From contig CM060062.1 of the NCBI GenBank assembly GCA_030533445.1, forward strand, positions 18,370,164 to 18,434,163: a DNA stretch of 64,000 nucleotides, written 5' to 3'. Each line of letters starts with the position of its first letter. Position 1 is the stretch's first letter. The stretch is from Cyprinodon diabolis (taxonomy: Eukaryota > Chordata > Actinopteri > Cyprinodontiformes > Cyprinodontidae). Of this stretch, positions 1 through 11,800 are shown piece by piece. The position numbers were made by a program, and so were the translations under genes. The notes beneath the pieces are model-generated. The model saw only the letters and a list, made by a program, of their open reading frames with translations. It searched no databases and was not told the DNA's origin.

Positions 1-139
1 CAAATTTTGATTTGAATAATAACCTGGTCTGTAAATTAATTGAGTTATTACAAAGCCACTCTGACCCTTTCTAATTAACTGGACGATGAATTTGTTGTAA
101 ACCTGAGTATACATCTGCAGAACAGAGCGGCCCAGGCGA

Positions 140-1170
140 AACAGGCTGCAGGCACCGATCTCTATTCACTTGATTGCTGATTGCCCAAAAAAATGAAGTT
201 ATCGGTCGCCATATTGGTACTCCCCACTCCCACGTAGACGTGCCATTAAAATGCCTGTGTGTAGCATTTGGCTGCAAAAACAAGCAGTTTGCTGGCTCTG
301 GGAAGACGTTTCACAGGTATATTCACAACTAAGCTTACCTTTAGTCTGACTATCTCGGACTGACTCGAAGATATTGACTGAATTATTGACATGTCTAAGG
401 TTAGAAAATAGAAAGTAGATTAAATAGGAAGTAATTCACTGTTAAATGTAAATGTAATAATTCTTTATTAAGTGGATGACGCTTTTTTGTAGTGTTTGTT
501 GTATTTAAAATTTGTATTTCAAATTTGAAAAAGTCATGTGCTGAAATATATTTCATGTTATATTGACAAAAAAAAGCACCTCAAACATTTTTAAAGGCTA
601 TAGCACAGACACAGCAAAAAGTATATGCCATCGTTTGCAAATTCGATCATACTATAGCATTAACAGACATGCACTTTTAATTCAGTGTACATCTGAAATT
701 ATATGTAATATTTAATTACTACAATATTGTCATCAATACATGTACACTGGATGTCCATCATCAATTTAGCACTTTTGGGACATCTTTATTATTGTGCTAC
801 ATTAATTTTGTTGTGATGGATTTGTATAATATGTCATTTTACATGATTTATAGACTTCATTAGCTTCATAATGACAGTGCATTGTGATGTTCCTATTTTT
901 TTTTACATAAGTTACAGTAATCTACTTATTCTATGAAACACCAAGTGTGAGTCAAAGTGATGAATCTATCTTTATTTTGAAAGTCTTAAGACCCCTTTAA
1001 AATTAGAACAACATCGTTGTTTGACGCTGTAGCACACATATTGTTTACATTGCGACCGTTCTAACCAGGGAGTACAAATATGGCGGCCAGTGGCTTAACT
1101 CCACCCCATACTACCAACATGCCATCAGCAATCCAATGAATAAATAGAGATTAGTGGCTACAGGCTTATT
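140..1170 (+). mobile_element. THAP-domain DNA transposon relic (P-element-like)
   Basis: Two inverted ends face each other about 1 kb apart. The left (about 142-224) contains GGTCGCCATATTGGTACTCC; the right (about 1068-1168) contains its near complement, with GGAGTACAAATATGGCGGCC on the + strand. Homology continues outward over a shared CAATCAGCAATC-like block and a TAGAGAT block, so the termini are long and imperfect. Just inside the left end is a THAP-type zinc-finger start (see 252-316). The interior after it is AT-rich with no transposase left, so this is a deletion derivative. No target duplication could be identified. The P-element assignment rests on the THAP motif and inverted ends together. 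Confidence 0.55.
252..316 (+). pseudogene. THAP zinc-finger exon fragment
   Basis: The + strand reads CVAFGCKNKQFAGSGKTFHR from 258, which has the THAP spacing C-X4-C followed by the conserved TFHR. The exon-like piece stops at CACAG|gtatat, a plausible splice donor exactly where THAP genes are often split before the FP residues. An ATG a few bases upstream is out of frame by one base, so the start is broken. THAP domains bind DNA in P-element transposases and in host genes descended from them. Confidence 0.55.
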
Positions 1171-1422
1171 GATGCATTCGCAACTGTTGAGGTGTCAGTC
1201 TGCTCATCAAATATTTTTTTAGTTGTGAAGAATCAAATAAAATGGCTGTTTTAAAGATTTTCTGTAAAAACTTACAGAAGCTCTATTTAAAAAACATCTT
1301 TAAAGTTAATAAAAGAGTAAAATAAAAATAAAATACTGTATGTATTACTTTTAGTTGTAATTCAGAACCTTTTAGAAGATTGGAACCTGTTAAGATGTAT
1401 GTATAGATATTTGAGACATTTA
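1171..1422. other. AT-rich spacer
   Basis: No gene, RNA or repeat family recognised between the THAP relic and the following SINE. Confidence 0.5.
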
Positions 1423-1765
1423 AAAGTTGCGGCATGCACCTTGACACAGTTATTAGCAGTGTTGCCTTGCAGCAAGAAAGTCCTCGGTTTGATTCCTGGG
1501 TAAGAATCTTTCTGCAGAAAGTAGTTTGTATGTTTTCCATGTGCATCTTTGGGTTTTCTCCAGGTACTCCGACTTCCTTCCACAGTCCAAAAAACATGAC
1601 TGTTAGATTAACTGGCATCTTTAAATTGTTATGTGTCTTTGTGTTGCCCTGTGACAGACTGGTGACCTGTAAAAGGTGAACTCCACCTTTCACCCATAGA
1701 TAGCTGGAGATGGGGACCAGCCACAATGTGACACTGATGGATGAAGCAGGAGAAGGTAGATGGAG
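1423..1765 (+). mobile_element. tRNA-derived SINE of common teleost type
   Basis: The sequence follows a repeat I know widely from fish: a head with a B-box-like GGTTTGATTCC around 1487-1497, then the body with TTTCTGCAGAAAG, GTTTTCTCCAGGTACTCC, CACAGTCCAAAAAACATG and TGTGACAGACTGGTGACCTG, and a tail of GATGGATGAAG type. It is diverged and has lost a clear A box. The tail form suggests mobilisation by a fish LINE with GATG-type ends, which is inference. Confidence 0.65.
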
Positions 1766-3305
1766 TAAAGCAGGCATGCCAAAAGGCGGTCCGCTATCCT
1801 GTGGGTTCAAGCACAGCTGACTTTCATTGATAGCTGATTAATAGACTTTTGATTAACTGTAATCTTCAGAATCAGCAGTGTTAAAATGGCTCCGAACAAA
1901 GATGCTCTCGGGTGAGTAGTTTGTAAGAAACTTTTTCTGTCTTACAGGCTGATGGATGGAACAATATGGCAAGTCGGGTAGATGATGATGAGGAAGGATG
2001 GACAACAGTTTCAAATGGGAAAGAGAGATGAAGGAAGTGAAAGGGGAGAAAGGTGGTTTGAGAATCAAGGAAATAAATGGGAATTAGAAGAAAGCCGTTC
2101 AGATGAAGAAAGAGTTGTGCGAAGGAAGGTTGTCAGAGAAGAAATAAAATTAATATTTTGATTCAGCGCCGAAAATAAACAGTCATTTGAGACCCATTTT
2201 GATTTCAAGAAGATTAAATAAGAAAATTGGGAATGTTGAATTAGTGAAGGACTTTAGAGATGGAAACTTGCTGGTAATTTGCAATAATGAGGAGCAAAAA
2301 ATCAGACCTTTGGATGTTGAACAATTAGGGGAAAGAGACGGGATAGAGATAAAAGTCGTAGGAGAGAATACAACAGTGAAAGGGGTAACAGGAATACGAA
2401 TTAATGACAATTTGGATTAATTTGAAAATTACATTATTGGAGCCCAGGTTAACAAGACGCAGAGACTTTATAAAAACAAAAGGGTGGCAAGCTGATAGAG
2501 TTATCAGAGTCAGATCTACCATAAAGAGTCAATATAGGTTTCATGAGTTTCCCAGTAAGGCCGTTTATTCTGCCTCCACTCACGCTATGGCAACGTGGCA
2601 GCAGTTTGTATCGGAAAGCAAAGACGTTTTAAATGTGGAGAAGAACACAGAATCAAGGAGTGCAGGGAAGAAGCTGAAGAAAGGTGCTGCAGCTGTGAAG
2701 GCCAGCAAAGAGTCTACTATGGAGGATTTGAGGTGAGAAACAAAGCAGTAATACAACAGGTTAAAACAACAAAAAATAGAAGCCACGCAAAAGCAGTGAA
2801 GAGAGTTCAAGGACGAAGGACAGGAGAAATGAATCAAGCTCAGAATCAGGTACAAAAGCAAAATGAAGAAGAAATAAGATAATTTCACTCCAACAGTAGA
2901 GAAACTTGTTTTATTCATAGCATATGTCATCAGCTGCATAGACCAAGCATATGTCAGAGAAAATCAAAATCATTGCCAGAGAAGCTGAGAAGTCGTTAGT
3001 ACTGAAATAAGTTAGTTGGGAAAGCATTGTTACAAGGTTGGAGATGGAGGGAAGAACAGGAGCATCCAGAACCCAAAAGATTAAGATATTGTTAATAATA
3101 AATAGTACCTATAGTAGATAAAGATGTAGGATATTTGGTAATTATATTATTGCTATAAAGTAAAGTAGATACATTTATTTGTTAGGTATACAGTCATTTT
3201 GTTCCACAATCCATACCAGTAGGTGGCGGTAATGCACTTTTAAAATTGCCTTCCAATAGCCATTAAACATTACAAAAGAAGAAGAAGAAGCTGTGCTAAA
3301 GCAGG
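1766..3305 (+). mobile_element. LINE copy with ORF1 and 3' tail only, candidate 9-bp target duplications
   Basis: The segment starts and ends with TAAAGCAGG (1766-1774 and 3297-3305), a plausible target-site duplication. Between them is a decayed ORF1 (about 1966-3040), followed closely by the element's 3' end: CCAGTAGGTGGCGGTAATGC near 3219 and an AAGAAGAAGAAG tail at about 3277-3290. No reverse-transcriptase frame lies between them, so ORF2 (normally some 3 kb) is absent. The order ORF1-tail-short repeat fits an internally deleted retrotransposed copy. The clade is uncertain (I/Nimb-like or Tx1/L1-like). Confidence 0.65.
1966..3040 (+). pseudogene. LINE ORF1 (gag-like, three zinc-knuckle region), broken
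   Basis: The frame opens with MASRVDDDEEGWTTVSNG, typical of fish LINE ORF1 starts, then hits a stop. It resumes at 2187 with MRPILISRRLNKKIGNVEL and FRDGNLLVICNNEEQK, the conserved core before the knuckles, continues in another frame after 2420, and reaches a zinc-knuckle region around 2565-2740. There RYGNVAAVC has lost Cys/His positions (GN for GH), FKCGEEHRIKEC keeps only part of knuckle 2, and RCCSCEGQQ is knuckle 3. The C-terminal REKIKIIAR segment follows near 2955. Several frameshifts and stops make it non-functional. ORF1 proteins bind the element RNA. Confidence 0.7.
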
Positions 3306-5539
3306 AAAACCTCTACAGCAGGAGTAACCAATTAAAAATCAGCGGAGTTTGAATAAAGAAAATCAACAAATAGTAAAGGTCCAGAGACATTTTTTATCAT
3401 AATCTTTTACAGAATTTACCACTGAAATAAAATTAAGTGTTTATGCACCCATGTTATACATTGACTTTTTAAATAAAAAAAACACACACACACAAAAAAA
3501 ATAGAAAATTGTTTTACATTTTAGAATCTAAAGTGTTTTTTTTGTTTGTTTGTTTTTTAGGTAGAGAACAACAATTTTTCCGTTTGGTATATAGACAATT
3601 TCCTGATTGACGTATTTTATAAAATACCTAAACTGACCCGTTTTTTTTTTTCTTTTTTATGGCTTAATGAGAGCATTGGGCTCCTGGCTGACATGCAAGG
3701 CTTTAAACCTGGGTATAAATGGAGAAAGCCATTCTAAAGCACATATCAAGGTGCTAATTTTGAGCCTTGGTCAATACTTATTTTTGATTATGTTCATGGT
3801 GGAGAATCCTGCTTCACAGCAGTAGGTTGAGCCAAACATACTCAAAATGTGCAGGGTCATCTTTGAGCACGCCATTTGACTTTTCTGTCACCAGTTCACC
3901 GCAGTTCTTCCAGCAGTCCACACTTTCTTTCACTTTTTTCATTGTCTTCTCCATCTTTTCCATCGCCCAGCTTTCCACAGGTTTGCCTGCTGTGTCTAAA
4001 AGCAGCTAATAGCAGCAGCGCTGATTGACACAGCTCATTGGCTAATTTGTATCACATGTAGTCTGGCACCGAGCTCACCGGAGGGATTTACCGTACAAAC
4101 AGGACAAGCGGCGCAAGTGAAATTAGACACTGTCGTCGTACAACATACAGTAATTTATAAATGTTTTAAATCAGGTTGGGTCCAGATTAGCCAGCAGGTC
4201 TGCTAATCTGTGACCTCTACTCTAAAACCTGCAGGACAGTGGCTCTTAGGGACCGACTTTGGGCATGCCTGGACTAAACAGTAAATTTTCTATGCAATCA
4301 TTTGATATATTAAAATCTTTATTCTGAGCAGTCTTAAGTAAAATAGACGTATACCGAAAGAAAGTTATAAATATAAATATTGATTGTTTTAGTTAGGAGA
4401 GCATTTTATGCAGAACTATCCCCATTTAAAATCCCCCTCACTTAATATAAAGTGACAAACTAAGTTAGATGAAGGTAATAACTATGACAAAATACATGAA
4501 GGTAGCGTTCATTGTCTGTATAAAGCATTGGTCATTTTAGTCTTTAATAACAGACGCCGTCATCTTTGGAGGAAACTTGTCATACTTTGTTGTTACAGCA
4601 CATGTCAACAGTTTTATCAAGAAGTTGTTTTGGAAATGCCATATTTTCATTTCCTTTTGACAGCATTGAAGGAAACCTTTTTGTTTTATTTAATTGATTC
4701 TCATATTCTGTCAGAGCGAGCTGCCATGATGTAGCTGCTGATGCTCATTTGGCATTAAAGCTCCAGGACAGCCACTACCTTCCAGGTTATAATGCGCATC
4801 ATCACAGCTTCTCATTTCCTTTTATCTCTGCCAACCTTTATCTACTTTTGTGGAAAGTCAGAACTTATTTTGCTTTGTGTTTCGGTGAAATTCTGTTCCC
4901 GAGATGATTAAAAGCCAAACATAGATGATGTAGATGATGTTTTATCTTATCTTCCATCTTCAGGCGAAGTTGCAACCTCCAAGTGAGCAACCCGACTGAC
5001 TCTTCAGAAGATGTCAGCCCACATCGCCAACATGAGGTAGTGTTACTCCTCCATATTGGTCTCATGAATGCTTCAGATATCTGTTGGACTGTAGTTAATT
5101 GGTTTAGTTAAACCTAGGAAATTTTAATCTTGTTTGTTGCAAGGAACAGAGTAGCAGTGTGACATTACTAGTTTGAAGTTCAAACTCATGGAGGGTAAAC
5201 ATCCTGAAGCCTGGACTCCAGGTGTAGTGGTTCTACAGAACGTTGTACACAGTTCTCCTGATGGGGGACTGCTTTTCTTAAAAAAAACTACACTAACAAA
5301 AGAAAGTTGCCTTCAGCCACCTTATATCAGAAGGCAATATTGATCTTTTGGGTTAAATTATTGTTAAGGTGGAGTATATTCTTTACCTCAGGTTTCATCA
5401 TACCTCTCTGCTGCATCTCCTCACATAGTTTAAAACCAAGGACTGAATGAAAGTTTCAGGTGTTGTGCTTGTTTAGTTTTGCATGTAAGGCCTTGTGCAT
5501 TGGCTTTTTCTTGTAAGGGTGCATCCCATATGTTGTGCA
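3306..5539. other. Intergenic, no gene seen
   Basis: AT-rich sequence with short homopolymer and CA tracts. Open frames of 60-70 codons occur on both strands without domain, codon bias or splice context. Nothing can be assigned. Confidence 0.5.
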
Positions 5540-6420
5540 GCACATGAACAAACGTGTGCTCATGTGCTGCGGCCGATGCTGACTTCCTGAGGCTAATCAC
5601 CACCTTCTTCCCTGCGTCTTGTTTTTTTTTTTTTTTGCCCATCTCTCTGCGCCTGTGTGGATGTTGTGTGGGCACCCTCTGGATTGCCTCACTGCCGAAG
5701 CATGCCGGACCCTGTTATCCAGCCATCCATCTGTGTTATTGATTTCTCCCCCCCCTTTGTAGAGTTTCATCTTTCCTTCACTTTTCCGTGGAGCAATGGA
5801 GAGAGAGCGAGGCCGGCGAGGGGGCAAGGCAGAGATCTGAGAGCTTGTAGGAGGGTGTGGGGTGTGGGGGGGTGGATGGAGCAACAGAGCAGCGGTGGAG
5901 CTTTTGAGTGAAGGGGTGTGAGAGGTTGGGAGAGGGGGGCATTCTCAGCCTGGACTATGGATGAGCAGAAAGAGAGCCGCACTTGAAGTGCTTTTTTTTT
6001 CTCTCTCCCTCTCTTTTCGTTTCTGTCCATTCTCATGGGAGCATCCCCCCACCCCAACACACACATATACACACCCCACCACCAACTACCCTCCTTCCTC
6101 CTCCATCCTGCTCCAAAGCGCCTCTGGTACACACGCTCCACTTGCCACCCCCCTGCCTTTCCTCCTCCTCCTTCTGTCTCTCGCTCTGTCCGCCTGCCTG
6201 CCGTCTCTGCTTCCCGTGGGGCCCGGGCAGTGCTGGCGGCACAGTCGTGATTTGCAGGAGATTTGTCTAAGTGAGAAGCAATTAGTGAGCCTAAGCACCA
6301 CTAATGTATGCATGCTGGGGCCACTGTCGCCTCTCTTGCTTTAAAGTCCCGGGACCAGTTCAATCTCGGCCTCCGTCCGCTTTCCCCTCTCCAGGTCTGC
6401 TCGTTTCATCTAAATCTATC
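5540..6420. other. GC-richer, strongly pyrimidine/purine-skewed patch
   Basis: The block alternates purine-rich (about 5800-5940) and pyrimidine-rich (about 5990-6200) tracts and stands out from the AT-rich surroundings. The many overlapping open frames here are low-complexity Pro/Ser/Leu or Arg/Glu translations of these tracts, so I do not call a gene. It may be a promoter-like or conserved non-coding patch. Confidence 0.35.
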
Positions 6421-9060
6421 ATGTAGATGCCAACACCCATGGGTGACCCGCTCCTCTTTGATCTACATCCATTATACTCGGCTGACCAGAAGTTCTAAGA
6501 TTTGAATCAGCATTTGTTCCTTTCTTTTCCTGCAAGTTCTGAAAATGGAGAATTCACAAGCAAAGCTGTGAATCCTGTAAACCTGAGTAAGGCTCATTAA
6601 AGTGACTCCTGTCCTTCATATCCTCCCACCTGAGTTTCCACAGGAGATCTGAAGGAGGCTTAAGTGAACCTGTAAATTTAGATTTGTTAATGAGAGTGAG
6701 GGGGCAGCATGATTTATGTGCAGTAATTCATCCACACACACTGGTTTGCAACCTCAAATGAACACCCAAACACAAACGCACGGTGAAGTGGAACATTTGT
6801 GGGTGGCAGGATTCCCTTGTTGTTTGCAAGCGAGCATGCATGAGGGATGTTCTGCTCTGTGCAACTCCTCAACTACTTGAAGATGAACTTTGCCCTTTTC
6901 TACGCGTTCACTCTCCCTTACCCAGACAAAAACAAGATTAAGTCTGCTCATCGTTGCGCTGCGCCGACTGCCTTCCAAGTGGGAGCATACGTGGGCCGTG
7001 GGTGGTTTTGAAGCCGAGTGCTCGTTAATTAAAGATAGGCTAATTACTGGCGCTTCGCAGCCTGGCTTTTGCAGTGCTGATAAGAGGATAATCCTGGAGA
7101 GGAGAGAAAAAAAGGAGCGATCGAAGTGGTCCCGGGTAGACCAGGCCTCCTGCATGACTGGGCCAGAAGAAAATACAGCCCCCCATCCTCTCTGTGCTCC
7201 CCTAAAGAGCAGGCTGTGCAATCAGAGTATAGAATATTCAAGTAGACTGCACTTCAACAGGAGCAAGCCTATATACCAGGCTCAGAAATACCAATAATTA
7301 CTGGTTATACTCATGGTTTCTTTTTTATTATTCCTATCCTTGAGTTTGGCTTAGAAATAAGTACAGTAGCATACTATACTACTGGCATTCTTACTTACAT
7401 GTGTGCTGTCATGTAAGTCCATTTTCCTGTCATCATATCTGTTTTTAAAGATATTACATCCTACCATTCCTATAGGGTGCTTTAAATCTGTTTTATTGGA
7501 AAGAGTCCCAGACTGAACAGAGTTATCCTGGCTCTATCGAACATAGAATAATCCAACACTGCTCCTTTGCCACCTGTTGCTGCGAAGTGCTGGTCATCTG
7601 GCTGAAAGAGGGTTACCACACTACTCCATCGCCTTAAAAGAAAGAGAAATGTATCTAAAAAAACTATAGGAGAACTCTCGGTTTCATCTTTTAAAGTCCC
7701 TTTCCACATTGGCACTGATATTGTGAAGCTGTGTGCCTCCCCTTGTCCTTTCTAATGAAAAAACCCTTTAATATTTCAAAGTAGACACTTTTAAAGACTC
7801 AGTTTGGTATATATAAATGTAATTTGGATATCCAGAATTATAAGAAAACAATTACCGGGGTAGAAAACCACATTGAACCACAGTCATTGCTGCAAGAAAT
7901 GGAAATGTCATGGGAGCTGTACAAAACACATTTTAGTTTTGTATACACTCTGTCTATACAAAATGACAATAAAGTTTTTCTAAACCAACAGCATTGGAGC
8001 CGTTTTTAAATAGTTAGCCCTATTTCACATCCGTATAATATTATCCTGAATTTCTTTCCATTTAATCTCACATGTAACCCAAAGATTTGATCAACTGGGA
8101 CTGATTGACTAACAGTCTCCCAGAAAACGAAAGCTGGAATTGACTTTCTTTGAATTATGATGTAGTTAATGTCAACATGACTGACACCTTCTGGCAAAGC
8201 ATAGTTATTACAATCCTTCTCAGTAAAGAACAGAAGTGTAGCTAAGTCTAAAGGTATAACAGTTCAGAAAACACATTCTGCCTGTTAACCAGCCAATAAA
8301 AACAGGGAGGAAAAGCAGTACATTTAACATTAAGCACTCGAGATATCTAAATCTATCTAAGGTTATTGCTCAAGGCATCTCATATAATTTTATATTACTT
8401 TTATAACTGTAGTTAGGTGTTAAAGTTTTAGCATTAGTAGTGGAGGTTTTTGATAAAGGTGATCACTTGATATATATGGTAAGTTATTCGGGGGGCATTA
8501 GCAGGGGGCGCAAAGGCATCTAAAAACAGGACAATTTAGGGCCTTTTTACTCCCAGCTGCACCGTAGATGAGTTTTACATCTTATTTCATTGTTGATTGA
8601 GGGTAGGGGTGCTTTCCCAGTGCCAGCATGCATAAAGCTCTGCAGAACAGCAGTACGCATAATTTGTGCTTATCTGCTTATAAAATCAGTGAAGATCGAG
8701 CCATTCATTTTATGCTTATTTCTGATTAAATCATGTAAAACAATAGTTTTACTATACAAGGAAAGTGAAACCCTTTAATTTAAAACCCCATAAGTTGTCA
8801 AACAGTAAAACATCCCTCATGCTACAACCTTTGTAGGAACAAGCACAAACCCATACGGAAGAAGAAATGTTAATAATCACATTTACATTGCACCTCACAC
8901 CCAAATGACTGTGAGGTTTCATGACCTAACTATCATTCATGCTTTTCTACCCCATATTTTGTCTCTGGGAGTTAGCCATTAGCACTTGCTGGGCTGTTCC
9001 CATATGCTGGGCCCTCCACAGATCTATAATTCAGAGGTGGCAGATGTCTCTAATGCATAA
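6421..9060. other. Intergenic with one dense transcription-factor-site patch
   Basis: No gene recognised. About 6890-7200 is GC-richer and unique-looking, and holds the homeodomain/GATA cluster reported separately. From 7300 the sequence is AT-rich. A LINE-tail-like TGACAATAAAG occurs near 7965, but nothing else supports an element. Confidence 0.4.
7025..7094. promoter_or_regulatory. Cluster of homeodomain and GATA-type motifs
   Basis: Within 70 bases lie TTAATTAA (7025-7032), TAATTA (7041-7046), TGATAAG (about 7078-7084) and GGATAATCC (7086-7094). The last contains overlapping GATAA and an OTX/CRX-type TAATCC. The patch sits in GC-richer DNA about 49 kb upstream of samd11. Site density is seen; enhancer function is inference. 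Confidence 0.35.
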
Positions 9061-10430
9061 TTCATGAGTGCCGTTCGATGCCGGGCTAGGAAGCAAGCGA
9101 GCTAGCGGTAGAACCATCACAAGGTCCTCTCCTATAGAAGATCTGCTACATGTTGACCTGTGGGTCTTGCTTCCCCGCAGCTTCTTCTAACAAGCGAGCT
9201 ACAGCAAGCTGTTCAGATATGGACAAAGTATTCCTTTTTTAAAAGAAGAATAAACCTAAGGGCAAAGTTTTATATTTCCACTACCCATGCCTAAGTAAGA
9301 ATCCATGTTTGTTTGGTTTCAAAGTTCCCTGTACTTTTTTGCAGAGTAGATTCTGCATCATTGTATGTTAATTTGATGTTTGGAGCTGTGCTATATTTAG
9401 GTATTTATTTGTGCACATCACCTTACACATATGTTGCAAATCACACCTACACACCTGCTAAGACATTAGCAGCCTGAGCAAATACAAAGAGCGGGAGATA
9501 AAACCCGTAGCGACACCCATGATCACAAGCTGCCGCCAGCGCCAAGTCTGGTCGGCGCTGAACCAGCAACCTGATATGTCCTCCGGAGCCTGTGGAGGGG
9601 GAGAGAGGGTGTGGGAGAGAAGCTTCCACAAAGTCTGGTCGGGCCGTAACCTGAGCTCCGGGCAGACAGCCGCGGTGCCATGCAGTCAGGCATGGAGAAG
9701 GAAGAGTGTGTGTGTGGGTGTGTGTGTGTGTGTTGGTTTCATATGGGATTGGTGACATGCTGCCACATGTTTGTTACCACACTTGGGACTGGGTCTTATA
9801 GGTGTGGAGATTAGAGGACCACCACATTGACACTAAATGTGTCTTTGATATTTACTGAAATCCATTTGAATACCCCTCTTTGTCATTCCCTCTCTGTAAT
9901 TGATCATTATAAGACAAAATGTCCAATGTCAGTTAGTCATACAGCTTTTCTCTCATTAGGGCTTCATCCCTTTTCTCTTTGCCCTCATAAGCCTCCAGTT
10001 CGACCGTCATCCAAAACATCCGAGCAGAAAGCTGCTGTCAGCTGCCATATTGCTCGCTGCTCTTTCCAGAATGCTGCCCTTTGCAGATGTAATTTGCAGA
10101 GTGTGTGGTCTGGAGCACATTTTTTTGGGAGGAGAAGATGGCTTAGGGGTGACGTGCTTTTCTTTGGACTGGTGGAGGGACAGGAGCCCTTGGTACGGCT
10201 GCAGTGGGTGAGGAGGTTAACTGAGCCACAGCAGAGCCAAGATGCTGCCTGGGATATTGACAGGTTGGGACCTGAGGGCTCCTGCAGGATAGGAACACAC
10301 TGCCAGAGGCTTGGTTACCGCCACCGCCTGCCTGCCTTGGAGGGAGGGAGGGGTGTGAGGAGGAGCGAAGGTTATTTGGAAGCAGTGAGGAAAGGCAATA
10401 ATCTGGGATTTCTCAGAGCAAAGATTACAT
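9061..10430. other. GC-richer patches with TG repeat; no convincing gene
   Basis: Contains patches at 9061-9200, 9490-9700 and 10010-10430, and a short TG repeat at about 9707-9732. The largest unassigned frame of the window (201 codons, + strand, from 9827) lies here, but it has no recognisable domain and its composition drifts along the length. I treat it as non-coding. Confidence 0.4.
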
Positions 10431-11510
10431 GAAGGACATGGCTTTCAACTTGGATTCAGTTTTTTTTATTTATTTGAATTGAACATCCTGAATTAATAAG
10501 CGAGAAAGTTAAAAGCAAATATACCCACTTTATCTAAAAATGTAGTTTTTATCTGTAGCCCCAATGTAACATCAGCATTCAGCATATGGGTTAAAACAGT
10601 GATATTTACACATTAATTGAATGTGAAAAGTTTAAAACATAGAAGTAGAGTTAAATCTATATAACAAATACATCTTTAAACACATTTGAAAGGATTATAC
10701 GTATATTAAAGACAGTTCTGATTCACAAAAAGCTACTACTTAACATTTTGTTTTTATTCCAAGACAAAATCCTGATTGAAAGTTAACAGTATAGAATAAT
10801 TAGATCTTTTTAAACAATAACTGATAGATATTTTTTATTTTATTTTTTAGAATTGATTTAAGAGCTAAACCCTCAACATAAAGGATTGCATAGTCTGTAC
10901 TTTTAAACAATATCAAACTAAGTTAGATAATATGACAAACAAGATTATGATGCAAACTAAAGTATTTATTTTTTTTACTCCTTGATTGTATAAAGTTAGA
11001 AAACGGAAGTGTTTGTATGAGACCTACCTATCAAAAGATTGCACAAAAGATACTTTTTTTAAAATATAAGTGGATTATACATTTTCAAAAATAAAATCTT
11101 AATGGTAGGAGACGGCTTGTTCTGCACAAATAAAAATGTCAAATTTTAGGTCATCTGGAAACATTCCTGCAACTTCTTTTGTCGTTTTATTGTCAGTAAA
11201 TATATAAATTATGGCCTGCATATACTGACATATGATAAGGGAAGTCATCATCATACCTACTTTAGAAAAACTTCAGTAAAGAAAGAATGTAAATTTTAAC
11301 AGGGTAGAAGGTAGAGATCTGAAAAACTGTCAAAAAATGATGCAACAACTTCATTCACCTCTTACATTAGCCTGAAAAAATATGTTACAAATCGGCTATT
11401 TTTATCACCTTATATTTGTTTTCATATATTATATTTAAAGCTAGATTTATGTTTAAACACAAAAGGAAATAGAATAGAAAACTGTGAAAATATGTGTCAA
11501 GTCTGCTTTT
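10431..11510. other. AT-rich spacer
   Basis: Very AT-rich, no long frames and no repeat family recognised. Confidence 0.55.
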
Positions 11511-11800
11511 GTCGTTCCAACATCTTTCCAGAACTGCTTTCGCTTAGAAACGAGCTGAGTATATAGTCTTTGTGGTTCAGGGTCATTTGCCATGGAAACG
11601 GTGGGGCAGGTCAGAAGGTGGCTGGATTAGCTGAGGAGGGCGCTGACGGCTGTTTTGTGATTCTCTGATAGAGGTGACCCACCCCTAACCTCCATACAGA
11701 TCAATACTGCCTCCTTAAACCTTCATTTGACCTCGTTTTGCACGCGCCCACCTCCAATTGGATTCAATTAAAGGGCTACCTTTTCCTTTGAAGAGACGTC
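11511..11800. promoter_or_regulatory. Candidate conserved non-coding element with X-box-like site
   Basis: A unique, GC-richer island in AT-rich DNA. It contains TTTGCCATGGAAAC (11586-11599), which differs at two positions from the palindromic RFX X-box GTTGCCATGGCAAC, and the phrase CAATTGGATTCAATTAAAG near 11755. RFX sites are typical of ciliated-cell enhancers. Function is unproven. Confidence 0.35.

Noticed and set aside
5767..6344. Overlapping 95-127 codon frames on both strands
   Set aside because: They follow purine/pyrimidine-skewed tracts and simple repeats, so they are compositional artefacts.
9827..10432. 201-codon open frame, the longest not tied to an element
   Set aside because: No recognisable domain, no splice or promoter context, and composition shifts from ordinary to Arg/Gly-rich with the local GC patch. 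Chance frame in GC-richer DNA is the better reading.
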